DNA of 64,000 nt from JBJXHN01 sp046233135 (GCA_046233135.1 JBJXHN010000003.1:806001-870000), one strand, 5' to 3'; counted from the first letter of the stretch, positions 1 through 8,962 are shown. Notes: generated by a model from the letters alone, not told the origin. Made by a program: numbers and translations.

Positions 1-340
1 CGGCCACGGCGACCGACAGGACGACGGCGACCAGGGGACCGAACACGAACGGCAGGTCCAGCCGCATCACCGTGATGACAGAGGCATACGCCCCAAGCCC
101 GACAAAGGCCCCGTGGCACAGGGACAGTTGGCCCACCCGGGCGATGATCGCCAGGCCCGTGGTCGCCATGATCGCCAGGCAGATCATGATGGCCACGTGG
201 AAATGAAAGATGTTGCTGGTCAGGAAGGGAAACAGGGCCACGAGCAGCAAGGGCACCACCCGCCACCGGCGCCGAGCCGATCCCCCCGTACGGGCCTGGA
301 TCGCCCCGGCGGCGGGGGCGCTTTTCTCAAGGACGCTCAT
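1..340 (-). CDS. livM: Branched-chain amino acid-type ABC transporter permease LivM, partial
   Basis: This is the N-terminal part of an inner-membrane permease of the LivM family; the gene runs off the left edge of the window. The visible 113 residues begin with a basic cytoplasmic segment and continue with hydrophobic helices and the stretch GQLSLCHGAFVGLGAYAS, which matches the LivM-type motif around a small-residue-rich helix. The ATG at 340 has an AAGGAGG ribosome site eight bases upstream, inside the end of livH, so the two genes are coupled. The ATP-binding subunits (LivG, LivF) are not in the window and probably lie further left. The substrate need not be an amino acid, because the neighbours are organic-acid enzymes. 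Confidence 0.85.
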   Translation of the reverse strand, partial: MSVLEKSAPAAGAIQARTGGSARRRWRVVPLLLVALFPFLTSNIFHFHVAIMICLAIMATTGLAIIARVGQLSLCHGAFVGLGAYASVITVMRLDLPFVFGPLVAVVLSVAVA

Positions 341-343
341 CTG

Positions 344-1222
344 TCATGCCTCCTTGTGGCCCAGCAGCCCCGAAGGCCGGACGAGCAGCACCCCGATGAC
401 CAGGGCAAAGATCACGATGTCGGCGGCGGATGCCGAGACGAAGGAACTGGCGAAGCTTTCGATGATCCCCAGAAGCAGACTGGCCAGCACCGCCCCGGGA
501 ATGCTGCCCAGGCCGCCGAGAATAACGACGATGAAGGCTTTCAGCAGCGGCGTGCCGCCGATGAAGGGAGAAACCCCGAAAAGCGGCGCCATCAGGCCGC
601 CGGCGATAGCTGCCAGCGCCACCCCCAGACCCAGGCCCAGCGGGTACATGACCTCGACCCGGATGCCGTAGACGGCGGCGATCTCGCTGTCCTGAACCAG
701 TGCCCGCAAGGCGCGGCCCCAGCGCGTATGCATCAGGAACACGTAGAAGGCCACCAGGATCACGGCCGCAGCCAGGATGACCACGACGCGGGACTTGGGC
801 ACGATCAGCGGCCCCAGTTTCCAGGCGCCGGACACCAGACTCGGCATGGCCATGGGATCGGGTCCGAAGGCGATCAGGGCCAGGTTCTGCAGGATCAGCG
901 CCAGCCCCAGGGAGGCGATCATCCCGGACAGTTCGTCTCCGCGAAACCGCCGGAAGACCACCCGTTCGATCAGCGCGCCCAGCAGAATGGCGCCCCCGAA
1001 AGCCAGGGCGATGGACAGGAAATAGGGCAGTTCCATCTGGGTGACGGCGAAAAAAGCGGCGAAGGCGCCAAGCATGTAGAACTCGCCATGGGCAAAGTTC
1101 ACCACACGCATGATCCCGAACACCAGCGTGAAGCCAATGGACATCAACAGGTACAGGAACCCGAGGATGACCCCATTGAGCAGCGATTGCATAATCAGGA
1201 AGGTCACGGATGCTCCCCCCAT
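344..1222 (-). CDS. livH: Branched-chain amino acid-type ABC transporter permease LivH
   Basis: A hydrophobic 292-residue membrane protein with the LivH signature near the N-terminus (MSIGFTLVFGIMRVVNFAHG) and the usual family length of about 290. It would form the transmembrane channel with LivM. The ATG at 1222 is the longest start, but the run GGGGGGAG followed by a GTG at 1207-1205 is a better ribosome-site arrangement, so the protein may begin five residues later. The gene follows the binding-protein gene after a 66-base gap that holds a strong hairpin, and its stop lies three bases before the livM start. Confidence 0.88.
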   Translation of the reverse strand: MGGASVTFLIMQSLLNGVILGFLYLLMSIGFTLVFGIMRVVNFAHGEFYMLGAFAAFFAVTQMELPYFLSIALAFGGAILLGALIERVVFRRFRGDELSGMIASLGLALILQNLALIAFGPDPMAMPSLVSGAWKLGPLIVPKSRVVVILAAAVILVAFYVFLMHTRWGRALRALVQDSEIAAVYGIRVEVMYPLGLGLGVALAAIAGGLMAPLFGVSPFIGGTPLLKAFIVVILGGLGSIPGAVLASLLLGIIESFASSFVSASAADIVIFALVIGVLLVRPSGLLGHKEA

Positions 1223-1235
1223 TGGGGTGACAAGA

Positions 1236-1276
1236 GGACACCACCGGCCCGGTCGTGCCGGACCGGTGGTTTGTCC
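1236..1276 (-). promoter_or_regulatory. Intercistronic hairpin between binding-protein gene and livH
   Basis: GGACA plus CCACCGG on the left pairs with CCGGTGG plus TGTCC on the right, with a two-base bulge. There is no U-run, so it is not a simple terminator. Its position just after a periplasmic binding-protein gene and before the permease gene fits an mRNA-stabilising or partial-termination element that raises binding-protein output; that role is inferred. Confidence 0.55.
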
Positions 1277-1288
1277 GCCTCGGAAGGC

Positions 1289-2455
1289 CTATTCACAGCC
1301 GGCGGGGGTGCAACGGGCGACGATCTCTTCCTGACCATCGACGACCTTGGCCACGTAGAACGGGGCATCGATCTGATGGGCGATGCCGTAGGCGTCCTTG
1401 CCGGTCCAGTTCAGGGTCCCCAGCACGCCTTCGTAGTTCGTGGTCGCCGCCAGCGCATCGCGCACGGCCGCCGTGTCGTCCACGGTTCCGGCGGTCCGCA
1501 TGGCGTCGAACAGCATCTTCACCCCGTCGTGGAAATAGGGGCTGAAGCCGTTCATGGTGTCGCCATAGGTGCTTTCATAGCGGTCGATATAGGCCTTGAC
1601 GCTGGCCACCGAAGGATCGACGCCGGAGTGCACCAGCAGCCCTTCAGTCGCATCCTTGCCGGCCACATTGACGATTTCCTGGGTGGCCGGGCCGCCGGTG
1701 CGGGCGATGATCCCGTCAAAGCCGATGTCCCGGGCCTGCTGGACGATCTGCCCGGCGGTGGTCGGCGAGTTGCCGTCCAGTTCGATGCCGTCAATGCCGG
1801 CACCAAGCAGGCGGGTCAGCAGCGGGACGAAGTCCACCCGGTCACGTTCGAAGAACTCGGCGACCATCTCGGCTCCCGCCTTCTCGTAGGCAGCGGCCAC
1901 GTCCTTGGCGATCTGCTGGCCGGTTTCATCATTGGGGAACAGGGCGCCGACGGTCTTCAGCCCCTGGCTTTTGACCACCCAATCGATCTGCGCCTGGGAG
2001 ATCTCGGCGGTGGTCAGGTTGGGGCGGAAGGTGAAAGGCTTCTCCGGCGACAGCGCCTTGGAGGTGAAGCCCAGGGTCAGGGTGATGACCCCCTCCTTTT
2101 CGGTGATCGGCTGGATCGCCAGGATCGGCGCGGAACCGACGGTACCGACGATGTACTTCACCCCTTCCTCGTAGACCAGGCGATTGGCGCCCGTCACCGC
2201 CTCGTTGGCCTTGTAGCCGTCATCGACAGGCACGACCTCCACGGTATAGGTCTTGTCTCCGACCGTCAGGCCGCCGTCCTTGTTCACGTCCTCTGCGGCC
2301 AGTTCGGTGGCGCGCAACATGCCCTGGCCCCAGCTGGCCCCCGGCCCGGACAGGGTGACCAGAGCGCCGATCTTCAGGGTTTCGGCCTGAGCCGCCCCGG
2401 ATACCATGACAGCCCCCAGGCCCAGGGCCGCCGCGCGCAGTGCGAAAACCTTCAT
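1289..2455 (-). CDS. LivK-type periplasmic substrate-binding protein of an ABC transporter
   Basis: A 388-residue type I periplasmic binding protein. It starts with a signal peptide ending in the AQA cleavage motif near residue 24, followed by ETLKIGALVTLSGPGASWGQ, the usual first strand of LivK-type proteins, and it has the family's normal length. It delivers the ligand to LivHM, whose genes follow. The ATG at 2455 has a GGAGG-type site upstream and is the only sensible start given the signal peptide. The ligand is unknown; binding proteins of this family also take aromatic and short organic acids, and the surrounding catabolic genes favour an organic acid over an amino acid. Confidence 0.85.
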   Translation of the reverse strand: MKVFALRAAALGLGAVMVSGAAQAETLKIGALVTLSGPGASWGQGMLRATELAAEDVNKDGGLTVGDKTYTVEVVPVDDGYKANEAVTGANRLVYEEGVKYIVGTVGSAPILAIQPITEKEGVITLTLGFTSKALSPEKPFTFRPNLTTAEISQAQIDWVVKSQGLKTVGALFPNDETGQQIAKDVAAAYEKAGAEMVAEFFERDRVDFVPLLTRLLGAGIDGIELDGNSPTTAGQIVQQARDIGFDGIIARTGGPATQEIVNVAGKDATEGLLVHSGVDPSVASVKAYIDRYESTYGDTMNGFSPYFHDGVKMLFDAMRTAGTVDDTAAVRDALAATTNYEGVLGTLNWTGKDAYGIAHQIDAPFYVAKVVDGQEEIVARCTPAGCE

Positions 2456-2501
2456 TGCCGTTTCCTCCCAAAAAAACTCTTATTGCGTTGATTTTGAAGA
2501 C

Positions 2502-3434
2502 CTAATCTGCCGCTTTCGCCGCGTCGACCCGGTCGGAAACTTTCGCCGCGTCGACCCGGTCGACGACTCTCGTCAGCACCGGGAAGTATTCCCGACCGAA
2601 GCCGGCATCGCGGGCCTTGGCCATGCGGGCTTCCGCCAGTTCCGCCCCCGGGGCGAGGATCCCCATGTCGCGGGCCAGATCCAGGGCGTAGCTCACGTCC
2701 TTCATGGCGTAGTCGGTGGGGAAGGCTCCGACGGGGAAAGTGTCGGGGATCATGGCCTTCATGCCGTGATTGCGCAGGGCAAAGCTGTCCGCCGAGCCCT
2801 TGGATAGAGTCTCGAACAGCAAGCCGCGCTCGACCCCTGCGGTCTCGCCGATCACCAGGGCTTCGGACAAGGCCACCACGGTTTCGAACAGCACCATGTT
2901 GTTGAGGATCTTCACCACCTGCCCGCAGCCCACATCGCCGCAATGGGTCACGTCGGTGGCGGCCATGGACAGCAGGTCCTTGATCCGGTCGAACACCTCC
3001 GTCGCCGCGCCGACCATGATGCTCAGGGTGCCGGCTTCCGCCGCCTGCCGGGTCCGCGCCACCGGCGCATCGGCCAGAAGGATCCCCTTTTCGGCCAGAC
3101 GACCCGCCAGGGCGCGGGTCAGGCCGACGGGCGCGGTGGAGGTATCCACCACCACCTGTCCCGGCCGCGCCGTTTCCAGACAGCCGCCCAGGCCGGCGAT
3201 CACCGCTTCGACCTGCGGGCCGCCGGGCAGGCTGAGAAAGACGATATCGCTCTCGGCGAAGACAGCCCCGACGGAGGCCGCGGGGCGGGCACCCAGGGCT
3301 TCCATACGCGCCACCGGCGCCGCGGCCAGATCGTTGACGATAAAGGGCAAGCCGGACTTGACGAGCATGTTGCGGCAGATGGGCTCACCCATCACACCCA
3401 AGCCGATGAACCCGATGACGGGGGATGCGCTCAT
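2502..3434 (-). CDS. 3-hydroxyisobutyrate dehydrogenase-family NAD(P)-dependent oxidoreductase
   Basis: A 310-residue beta-hydroxyacid dehydrogenase. The four family motifs are present in order: the dinucleotide-binding GFIGLGVMGEPICRN at residues 7-21, the substrate loop as DAPVARTRQAAEAGTL, the catalytic-lysine motif GDVGCGQVVKILNN, and the cofactor-discriminating MKDVSYALDLA. The substrate loop has ART where classical members have a glycine pair, so the substrate may not be 3-hydroxyisobutyrate; tartronate-semialdehyde or other 3-hydroxyacid substrates are possible. The start overlaps the stop of the upstream lactonase-like gene (ATGA), so the two are translationally coupled. The C-terminus ends in a duplicated RVDAAK segment encoded by a 27-bp tandem repeat. 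Confidence 0.8.
   Translation of the reverse strand: MSASPVIGFIGLGVMGEPICRNMLVKSGLPFIVNDLAAAPVARMEALGARPAASVGAVFAESDIVFLSLPGGPQVEAVIAGLGGCLETARPGQVVVDTSTAPVGLTRALAGRLAEKGILLADAPVARTRQAAEAGTLSIMVGAATEVFDRIKDLLSMAATDVTHCGDVGCGQVVKILNNMVLFETVVALSEALVIGETAGVERGLLFETLSKGSADSFALRNHGMKAMIPDTFPVGAFPTDYAMKDVSYALDLARDMGILAPGAELAEARMAKARDAGFGREYFPVLTRVVDRVDAAKVSDRVDAAKAAD
2513..2562. repeat. Tandem duplication, 23-bp identical unit at 27-bp period
   Basis: The 23 bases at 2513-2535 recur exactly at 2540-2562. The duplication lies in the 3' end of the dehydrogenase gene, is in frame (27 bp) and gives the protein a repeated RVDAAK tail. It looks like a recent slippage event. Confidence 0.9.
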
Positions 3435-4405
3435 GCGTCACCTCTCAATTCGGAAGTCAGGTCAAAGGTCGTAATCCCCGTACCGCAGAGTGAGCCCATG
3501 TAGGCCCGGCCTCCGTCGGCGGAGAAGGTGATGCTCGCCACGTTGCCCAGTAGCCGGCCCCCGGCCTTATAGAAGTGCTCCCGGCCCATGCGGCCTTCGG
3601 TGAGGGCCTGTTCCACCCATTCCACATGCGCCGGGTCCAGGTCTTCCAGCACCAGACGGGCGGTGCCGTCGGGGGCGATCCGGTAGACCCGGTTGGACAC
3701 GATGCAGGTCAGCCAAAGATGGCCCGCCGCGTCGAACCGGCAGCCGTCGGGGAAATCGCCCCGGCCGAACTGGCAGAACACGGATTTGTTCGACAGCGCT
3801 CCGTCGTCGGCGAGGTCGTAGCGGGTGACCCGCCGGCCGAAGGTCTCGCTGACATAAAGATCGCGGCCGGCCGGCCCGATGCGGCATTCATTGGCGAAAC
3901 ACAGGTCATCGGCGACGATCCGGGCGCCCGCCTCGTCCTGGACAATGACAAGGCCGTCGGAAACCCGGTCCGTATAGGCCTTGAAGCGGGGTTGGGAGAC
4001 GGTGCTGACCGTGATCCAGATACGGCCCCGGGCATCCACCGCGACGAAGTTGGCCGCAGACAGAAACACCCCGTCCACCTCCATCAGGTGGGGCGTCAGA
4101 ACGCCCTGGGGGGACAGGTGCCAGACGCCGCCGCCCTCGCCGATATTGGCGATCAGGAAGCTGCCGTCGGCCTGGGGGGCGATGCCGTTGGGGATGAGTT
4201 CGTGGCCATTGGCGGTCATGCCCTCGTGGCCATGCAGCCGGCGCCGGCCATCGGTTCCGACACGGCTGACCCCCGCCCCCCGATGGGACACGTAAAGATC
4301 GCCGTCGGCTCCCAGATGGACCGATTCCGGTCGATTGAGATCAAGCCCCACCACCGAAACCCGATCCAGGGCGATGGCGGGGTGCTGGGTGTGCTCCACT
4401 GGCAC
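3431..4405 (-). CDS. SMP-30/gluconolactonase/LRE-family protein
   Basis: A beta-propeller protein of about 324 residues resembling SMP-30/lactonase family members, with blades such as PNGIAPQADGSFLIANIGEGGG and the later FPDGCRFDAAGHLWLTC, where conserved Asn and Asp residues would bind the divalent metal. It is likely to hydrolyse a lactone or a related sugar-acid or acyl ester; the substrate is not predictable. I place the start at the GTG at 4405-4403, six bases after an AGGAGG; an upstream in-frame TTG at 4423 would put the ribosome site inside the gene. Its stop overlaps the ATG of the dehydrogenase. An 88-base gap separates it from the acyl-CoA synthetase gene upstream. Confidence 0.72.
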   Translation of the reverse strand: MPVEHTQHPAIALDRVSVVGLDLNRPESVHLGADGDLYVSHRGAGVSRVGTDGRRRLHGHEGMTANGHELIPNGIAPQADGSFLIANIGEGGGVWHLSPQGVLTPHLMEVDGVFLSAANFVAVDARGRIWITVSTVSQPRFKAYTDRVSDGLVIVQDEAGARIVADDLCFANECRIGPAGRDLYVSETFGRRVTRYDLADDGALSNKSVFCQFGRGDFPDGCRFDAAGHLWLTCIVSNRVYRIAPDGTARLVLEDLDPAHVEWVEQALTEGRMGREHFYKAGGRLLGNVASITFSADGGRAYMGSLCGTGITTFDLTSELRGDA

Positions 4406-4493
4406 GGTACTCCTCCTAGACAAAAAAGCAGGCTCAACAAGAAAGCGGGCTCGGCAAGAGAGCGGATCCGCAAAGCCGGACCGGACAGGGCGT

Positions 4494-6740
4494 TCAGTCT
4501 CCCGACCTCGCCTCCTCCTCGCGCCTGGGGATGATCAGGGCATCGACGGCCAGAATGTCGCTGCCCCGGCAGATGATCGGATTCACATCCATCTCGGCGA
4601 TCAGGTCCGGGTGATCGGCCGCGCATTCCGATATCCGGGCGATACCTGCGGATAGGGCTGGCAGGTCGACCGCCGGCAGATCCCGGAAGCCATCCAGCAG
4701 GGCCGCACTGCGCAGGCTGCGCAGCATCGCTTCCGCCTCTGCCGGGGACACCGGGGCCGGTGCAGCCAGACTGTCGCGCAGCAGTTCCACCAACACCCCG
4801 CCGAACCCAACGACCACCATCGGGCCGAAGGCGGGATCCACCTTGGAGCCCACCAGGATCTCCACCCCCTTGGGGACCATCCGCTGCACCAGAACACCAT
4901 CCAGCCGCGCATCGGGGCAGTGAGCGGCCACCCGCTCCATCATGGCACCGAAGGCAGCCTCGACCGCCGGCCCGTCCGCAAGGCCGAGGGCCAGGCCGCC
5001 CACCTCGGTCTTATGCGGCAGATCGGGGGAATCGATCTTCAGGGCGACGGGAAAGCCCACCTCCTCGGCCCGGGCACGCGCTTCCGCGGCCGTTGGCGCG
5101 GTCCGCTCCTCGACCGCCGGCAGGCCATAGGCGCGCAGGACCGCCTTGGCGGTCTTTTCCGTCAGCGGACCCCGAGACGCCGCCAGCATGGCACGCGCGG
5201 TCTCTGCCGCACCGGCATCGGAACAGCGCCCCCGCTCTTCGGGGCCGGGACGATGGGCATGCCAGCGCGTCCAGGCCGCGACGGTCTTCAGGCAATGATC
5301 CATGGAGCGGAACAGGGCGAGGTTCGATGCCCGTTCGATCTCCCGGGACCCCGGCCCCTCCAGCCAGCCGGAGAGCCAGACCATGCAGATCACCTTGTTC
5401 CGCTCGCCCGCCAGCCGGTCGAGCAAAGCGATCCGGGGGAAGGCCGTGTCATAGGCCAGGGGGTGGGGCACGATCACCACGCCATAGTCGGGCTGATCGA
5501 GCACGGCGCCGACACAGGCCGTCAGCGACCGGATGTCGTTGACCACCTCGGCGGTGACGTCACAGGGATTGCGGGCGGACCCGAACACCGGGATATGCGC
5601 CTTCAGCACCGTGGTCACCGCCTCGTCCGGCTGGGGCAAGGGGACCCCGGCGGCCTCTGCGGCATCGGCGGCCATGATCGCCGCCCCGCCGGAGGTCGCG
5701 ATCACCGCCGCGCCATCCCCCGTGGGAGTCCCGGCCTTGGCGAAAAAGCCGGCCATCTCCAGCAGCATGGCGTAATCATCGACAAAGATGCCCCCGGCGC
5801 GCGCCACCATCACGCGATAGGCGTCATGGGACCCGGCGAGACTGCCCGTATGGGACGCGGCGGCCTGCGCCCCTTCGACGCCCTTGGCCATCTTGCAGAC
5901 GATCAGCGGCTTGCCCGCCTGCCGCGTCACCCGCGCCGCGCGTTCCAACCGGCGGGGATCGGAAAGGCCTTCCAGCAGACAGGCGATCACCCGACAGGCT
6001 GGGTCGGCCGCGAGATAGGTGACGCAGTCCGAGACATCGACGTCCGAGGAGTTCCCGCAAGCCAGAACGTGGCTGAAATAGACGTCCCGCTGCATGGCCT
6101 GGGCCAAGGACAGGCCAAGAGCGCCGGACTGGCTCACCAGCCCGATCCGGCGCGCTTCGGGCGCCTGATCGAAGCCGCGTTCAAAGTCCAGTCCGGTCAG
6201 GAACGTGGCCCCGGCGCCATTGCCGAAGTTCACGAAGCCGATGGCGTTGGGGCCGACCAAGGGCAGCCCGGCGTCCCGCGCCATGCCGGCGATCCGGTTC
6301 TGAAGAACCGTGGCCTCGACCTCTCCGGTTTCGGAAAAGCCGGAGGCATAGAGAATCACGCCCCCGGCGCCCGCGTCGATGCACTCCTCGATCAGGCCCG
6401 GCACGGCCTCCTTGGCCGTGGCCAGGATCACGCAGTCCGGGGTTTCGGGCAGATCGGCAAGGGAGCGGTAGCACGGCTGATCGCCAATGGTGTCGTGGCG
6501 GGGGTTGATCAGGTACAGGCGTCCAGTGAAACGGGCGAGATTCTCCGCCGTCCGGGCGCCGAACGATCCGACACGGGCAGAAGCGCCCACCAGGGCGATC
6601 GACTGCGGCTCGAACAGGCGGCGCAGGGAGGGGACGGTGTGGACCGCCCGCTCCGGGTCCGCGCGCCGGAGAGTCTCCGGCGGCGCGTCCCCCCCGGGTG
6701 ACCGGCGTGTCACAAGGGATGTGGCAAGAGGCGTGGACAT
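4494..6740 (-). CDS. ADP-forming acetate/acyl--CoA ligase, fused alpha-beta (ACD family)
   Basis: A 748-residue fusion of the two halves of NDP-forming acyl-CoA synthetase. Residues about 35-165 are the CoA-binding Rossmann domain (SIALVGASARVGSFG), followed by succinyl-CoA-synthetase-like ligase domains with the phosphohistidine motif SHTGSLAGS (His297), and an ATP-grasp domain from about residue 530 (LTEKTAKAVLRAYGLP onward). It would reversibly form an acyl-CoA from the free acid, CoA and ATP. It has no C-terminal acetyltransferase domain, unlike protein acetyltransferase Pat. The gene lies six bases after tctC, so uptake and activation of the same carboxylate is a reasonable reading. Confidence 0.82.
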   Translation of the reverse strand: MSTPLATSLVTRRSPGGDAPPETLRRADPERAVHTVPSLRRLFEPQSIALVGASARVGSFGARTAENLARFTGRLYLINPRHDTIGDQPCYRSLADLPETPDCVILATAKEAVPGLIEECIDAGAGGVILYASGFSETGEVEATVLQNRIAGMARDAGLPLVGPNAIGFVNFGNGAGATFLTGLDFERGFDQAPEARRIGLVSQSGALGLSLAQAMQRDVYFSHVLACGNSSDVDVSDCVTYLAADPACRVIACLLEGLSDPRRLERAARVTRQAGKPLIVCKMAKGVEGAQAAASHTGSLAGSHDAYRVMVARAGGIFVDDYAMLLEMAGFFAKAGTPTGDGAAVIATSGGAAIMAADAAEAAGVPLPQPDEAVTTVLKAHIPVFGSARNPCDVTAEVVNDIRSLTACVGAVLDQPDYGVVIVPHPLAYDTAFPRIALLDRLAGERNKVICMVWLSGWLEGPGSREIERASNLALFRSMDHCLKTVAAWTRWHAHRPGPEERGRCSDAGAAETARAMLAASRGPLTEKTAKAVLRAYGLPAVEERTAPTAAEARARAEEVGFPVALKIDSPDLPHKTEVGGLALGLADGPAVEAAFGAMMERVAAHCPDARLDGVLVQRMVPKGVEILVGSKVDPAFGPMVVVGFGGVLVELLRDSLAAPAPVSPAEAEAMLRSLRSAALLDGFRDLPAVDLPALSAGIARISECAADHPDLIAEMDVNPIICRGSDILAVDALIIPRREEEARSGD

Positions 6741-6746
6741 GGGGGC

Positions 6747-7730
6747 TTACTTCTCCACCACGATGCCGGCCGCCTTGATGGTCCGGGCTGCCTGTTCGGT
6801 CTCGGCCTTGATCTGTTCCACGAAGTCGGCCGGTGATGGCACCACGGGACGGCCCTGGCGTTCCAGCTTGGCCCGGGTGTCGGGATCCTCGGTGGCCGCG
6901 ACGATGGCCTGATAAAGGGTATCCACGACCTCCTGCGGCGTGCCGTCGGGAACGAAGACGCCGGTCCAGAAGGTCACATTGAAGTCGGGGTAGCCGGCTT
7001 CCATCACCGTCGGCACATCAGGCAGGTCCGGCCATCGTTCCGGCCCGGTGACGGCCAGGGGGACCATCGCCCCGGACGTGTACTGGGGCATGCCCGCCGG
7101 CGTGTCCAAGGCGATGTCGATCTCGCCATTGAGCAGACCCACTTCCATGGGTGCTGCCCCCCGATAGGGCACATGCACCATCTTGACGTCAGCCATGCCC
7201 GCAAGCAGTTCGCTGGCAATGTGAATCAGGTTCCCGACGCCCGCCGACCCGTACGACAGATCCCCGGGGTTGGCCCGCGCCACATCCATCAGCCCCTTGA
7301 CGTCGGTCACGCCCTTGGTGCGCTCGTTCTCGGGGTTGATCGACACGATGAACGGCGTGGCGACCACTTTGGTGATCGGTTCAAAGTCCACCAGCGGCTG
7401 GTACTGGATGTCCTTGAACAGGGTGGGATTGACGGTGATCGAGCTGGAATTGCTGATCAGCACCGTATAGCCGTCGGGGTCGGACTGCGCGACCGCCGTG
7501 GCGGCAAGCATGCCATTGGCCCCGGTCCGATTCTCCACCACCACGGGCTGTCCCAGGCTCTGGGTCAGGCGCTCGCCGACGATCCGCGCCACCCCGTCGA
7601 TGGAACTGCCCGCACTGAAACCGACGATGAACTTGATGGGCTTGTCGGGGTAGTCCGCCGCGCCGGCGCCCTCCGCACCAGCCCCCAGAAGCAGTCCGGC
7701 CGCGCATACGGCCACGCTGAAAATACGCAT
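6747..7730 (-). CDS. tctC: TctC-family periplasmic binding protein of a tripartite tricarboxylate transporter
   Basis: A 327-residue extracytoplasmic solute receptor (Bug/TctC family). A signal peptide is followed by ADYPDKPIKFIVGFSAGSS and VVENRTGANGMLAA, both typical of the family. The start is the ATG at 7730, six bases after a GGAGG; an in-frame extension further upstream lacks a ribosome site and would bury the signal peptide. Its membrane partners are probably TctB and TctA at 12389-14357 on the other strand, since no permease is adjacent. It is first in a leftward unit whose next gene is the acyl-CoA ligase. The ligand is probably a carboxylate. Confidence 0.85.
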   Translation of the reverse strand: MRIFSVAVCAAGLLLGAGAEGAGAADYPDKPIKFIVGFSAGSSIDGVARIVGERLTQSLGQPVVVENRTGANGMLAATAVAQSDPDGYTVLISNSSSITVNPTLFKDIQYQPLVDFEPITKVVATPFIVSINPENERTKGVTDVKGLMDVARANPGDLSYGSAGVGNLIHIASELLAGMADVKMVHVPYRGAAPMEVGLLNGEIDIALDTPAGMPQYTSGAMVPLAVTGPERWPDLPDVPTVMEAGYPDFNVTFWTGVFVPDGTPQEVVDTLYQAIVAATEDPDTRAKLERQGRPVVPSPADFVEQIKAETEQAARTIKAAGIVVEK

Positions 7731-7774
7731 TGCAACCTCCCAATTCGCCCGCCCGTTCAAGGCGGGCCTGTTTT

Positions 7775-7869
7775 TGGTCCGCTGTGCAGACCATTTGTTT
7801 CGTTTTTTTGGTAACACATCATCACAACCCGTTCAATAGGGCAGACCACAGGATCCCCGGAACAGACCA
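7775..7869 (-). promoter_or_regulatory. tctC upstream region with repeated CAGACCA sites
   Basis: The 319-base gap 7731-8049 contains the tctC promoter region and the iclR terminator. CAGACCA occurs at 7787-7793, 7842-7848 and 7863-7869, the last two exactly 21 bases apart, that is two helical turns. The first copy is the right arm of an inverted repeat, TGGTC-N9-GACCA (7775-7793). The 9-mer CCCGTTCAA also occurs twice, near 7752 and 7828. These look like regulator half-sites, possibly for the nearby IclR protein, but no promoter boxes are convincing. Confidence 0.35.
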
Positions 7870-7999
7870 TCGAACCGCACTGGGTCAAAAGAAACGGGCC
7901 GCCCGAAAACGGCCCGCGCGCGGGAAAATCCCGGGCAGGACGCAGCCCGGGCCAGACGGGTTTCACCCGCCGCACCCCGTTGGGAACGCGTCATCCTTG

Positions 8000-8031
8000 A
8001 AGAAAAAAGGCCGCCCGATCAGGGGGCGGCC
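8000..8031 (-). terminator. Rho-independent terminator of the iclR gene
   Basis: Read leftward, the stem GGCCGCCC / GGGCGGCC (8024-8031 with 8009-8016) is followed directly by a run of T residues (8008-8003). It lies 19 bases past the stop of the IclR-family gene and has the classic form. Confidence 0.8.
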
Positions 8032-8049
8032 GACGCCGGATGACGGGAG

Positions 8050-8814
8050 TCAGGATGACCCGGGAACGGGATGGACACCCCCCAGAGACTCCGTGATTTC
8101 CCGTGTCGCATCAAGAAGCTGGCGGCGCATCCAGATGATATTGTCGCCGGTGAAGCGGTCCTTCGGCCCCGACAGGGACAACGCCCCGACAACCTGCCCT
8201 CCCGGCCCGAAAACGGGCGCGGCCATGCCCGCGCAGATGGGATCCCGCTCGCCCAGGGACAGGGCGAAGCACTCTTGGCGCAGCCGATCGTATTCCTCTC
8301 CCGCTGCGCCATCGAAGGCGAGAAGCACCCTGCCCGCCGCCCCCCGGTCCAAGGGCAGGGAATCCCCCACGCTGACCCGGTCGAGGGTGGAGTGGTTGGA
8401 ATCGATTCGAAACAGGCAAAGACGCCGGTCTTCGCTCTGCCGGATATGAAACGAAGGGCTCTCCGTTCCCGCGTCGACCAGCCGCCGCATCACTGGCATC
8501 ACGTGATGGCGCAAGGGATTGCGCCGCTCGTAGGCCATGCCCAGGCGATGAACCGACGGCCCGAGGGCATAGCGCGTTTCCATGATCCGCACCACGTAGC
8601 CGCGCGACAGAAGCGTCTCCAGAAGCCGAAGTATCGTGCTTTTATAAAGACTTGTGCGGCGCGCCAACTCGGACAGGGACAAGGGCTCCGGCTCATCCTC
8701 CAGGGCGGAGAGAACCAGCAAGGCGCGCTCTACCGCCGCCACGCCCTTGGGCGCCCCGTCGCTGTCCACCTCTTCAATACTGGCGTCCGATTCGGATTTT
8801 GCCTGACGTTTCAT
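8050..8814 (-). CDS. IclR-family transcriptional regulator
   Basis: A 254-residue regulator with an N-terminal winged helix-turn-helix (about residues 27-85, with LSLSELARRTSLYKSTILRL as the HTH) and a C-terminal effector-binding domain containing DRGAAGRVLLAF and a glycine-rich segment GPGGQVVGALSLSGP, both usual for IclR. It is transcribed away from the carboxylase gene with a 264-base intergenic region, and the leftward catabolic unit starts just beyond its terminator. It is the likely local regulator of both units, responding to a small carboxylate or aromatic acid. The length and domain order are standard for the family. Confidence 0.88.
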   Translation of the reverse strand: MKRQAKSESDASIEEVDSDGAPKGVAAVERALLVLSALEDEPEPLSLSELARRTSLYKSTILRLLETLLSRGYVVRIMETRYALGPSVHRLGMAYERRNPLRHHVMPVMRRLVDAGTESPSFHIRQSEDRRLCLFRIDSNHSTLDRVSVGDSLPLDRGAAGRVLLAFDGAAGEEYDRLRQECFALSLGERDPICAGMAAPVFGPGGQVVGALSLSGPKDRFTGDNIIWMRRQLLDATREITESLGGVHPVPGSS

Positions 8815-8962
8815 GCTTCACAACCTCTTCGCGGGTCTCTGAAGACCCAGCCTACCTAAGGCGGCAAGCCGCCTTTCTACCACGCCGCGCCGCGCAATTC
8901 TGCTTCCGCCAGCCATTGACATGACAGCGTTCCCGGGGCATGCCTAGCGGAACGTAAAAAAT

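Noticed and set aside
113..2491. A 792-codon + strand frame across livM, livH and the binding protein
   Set aside because: Its translation is low-complexity (His, Gly, Asp) and opposes three genes with clear family motifs, good starts and ribosome sites.
4406..4423. The longer TTG start for the SMP-30-like gene
   Set aside because: It would place the AGGAGG ribosome site inside the coding sequence; the GTG at 4405 is correctly spaced from that site.
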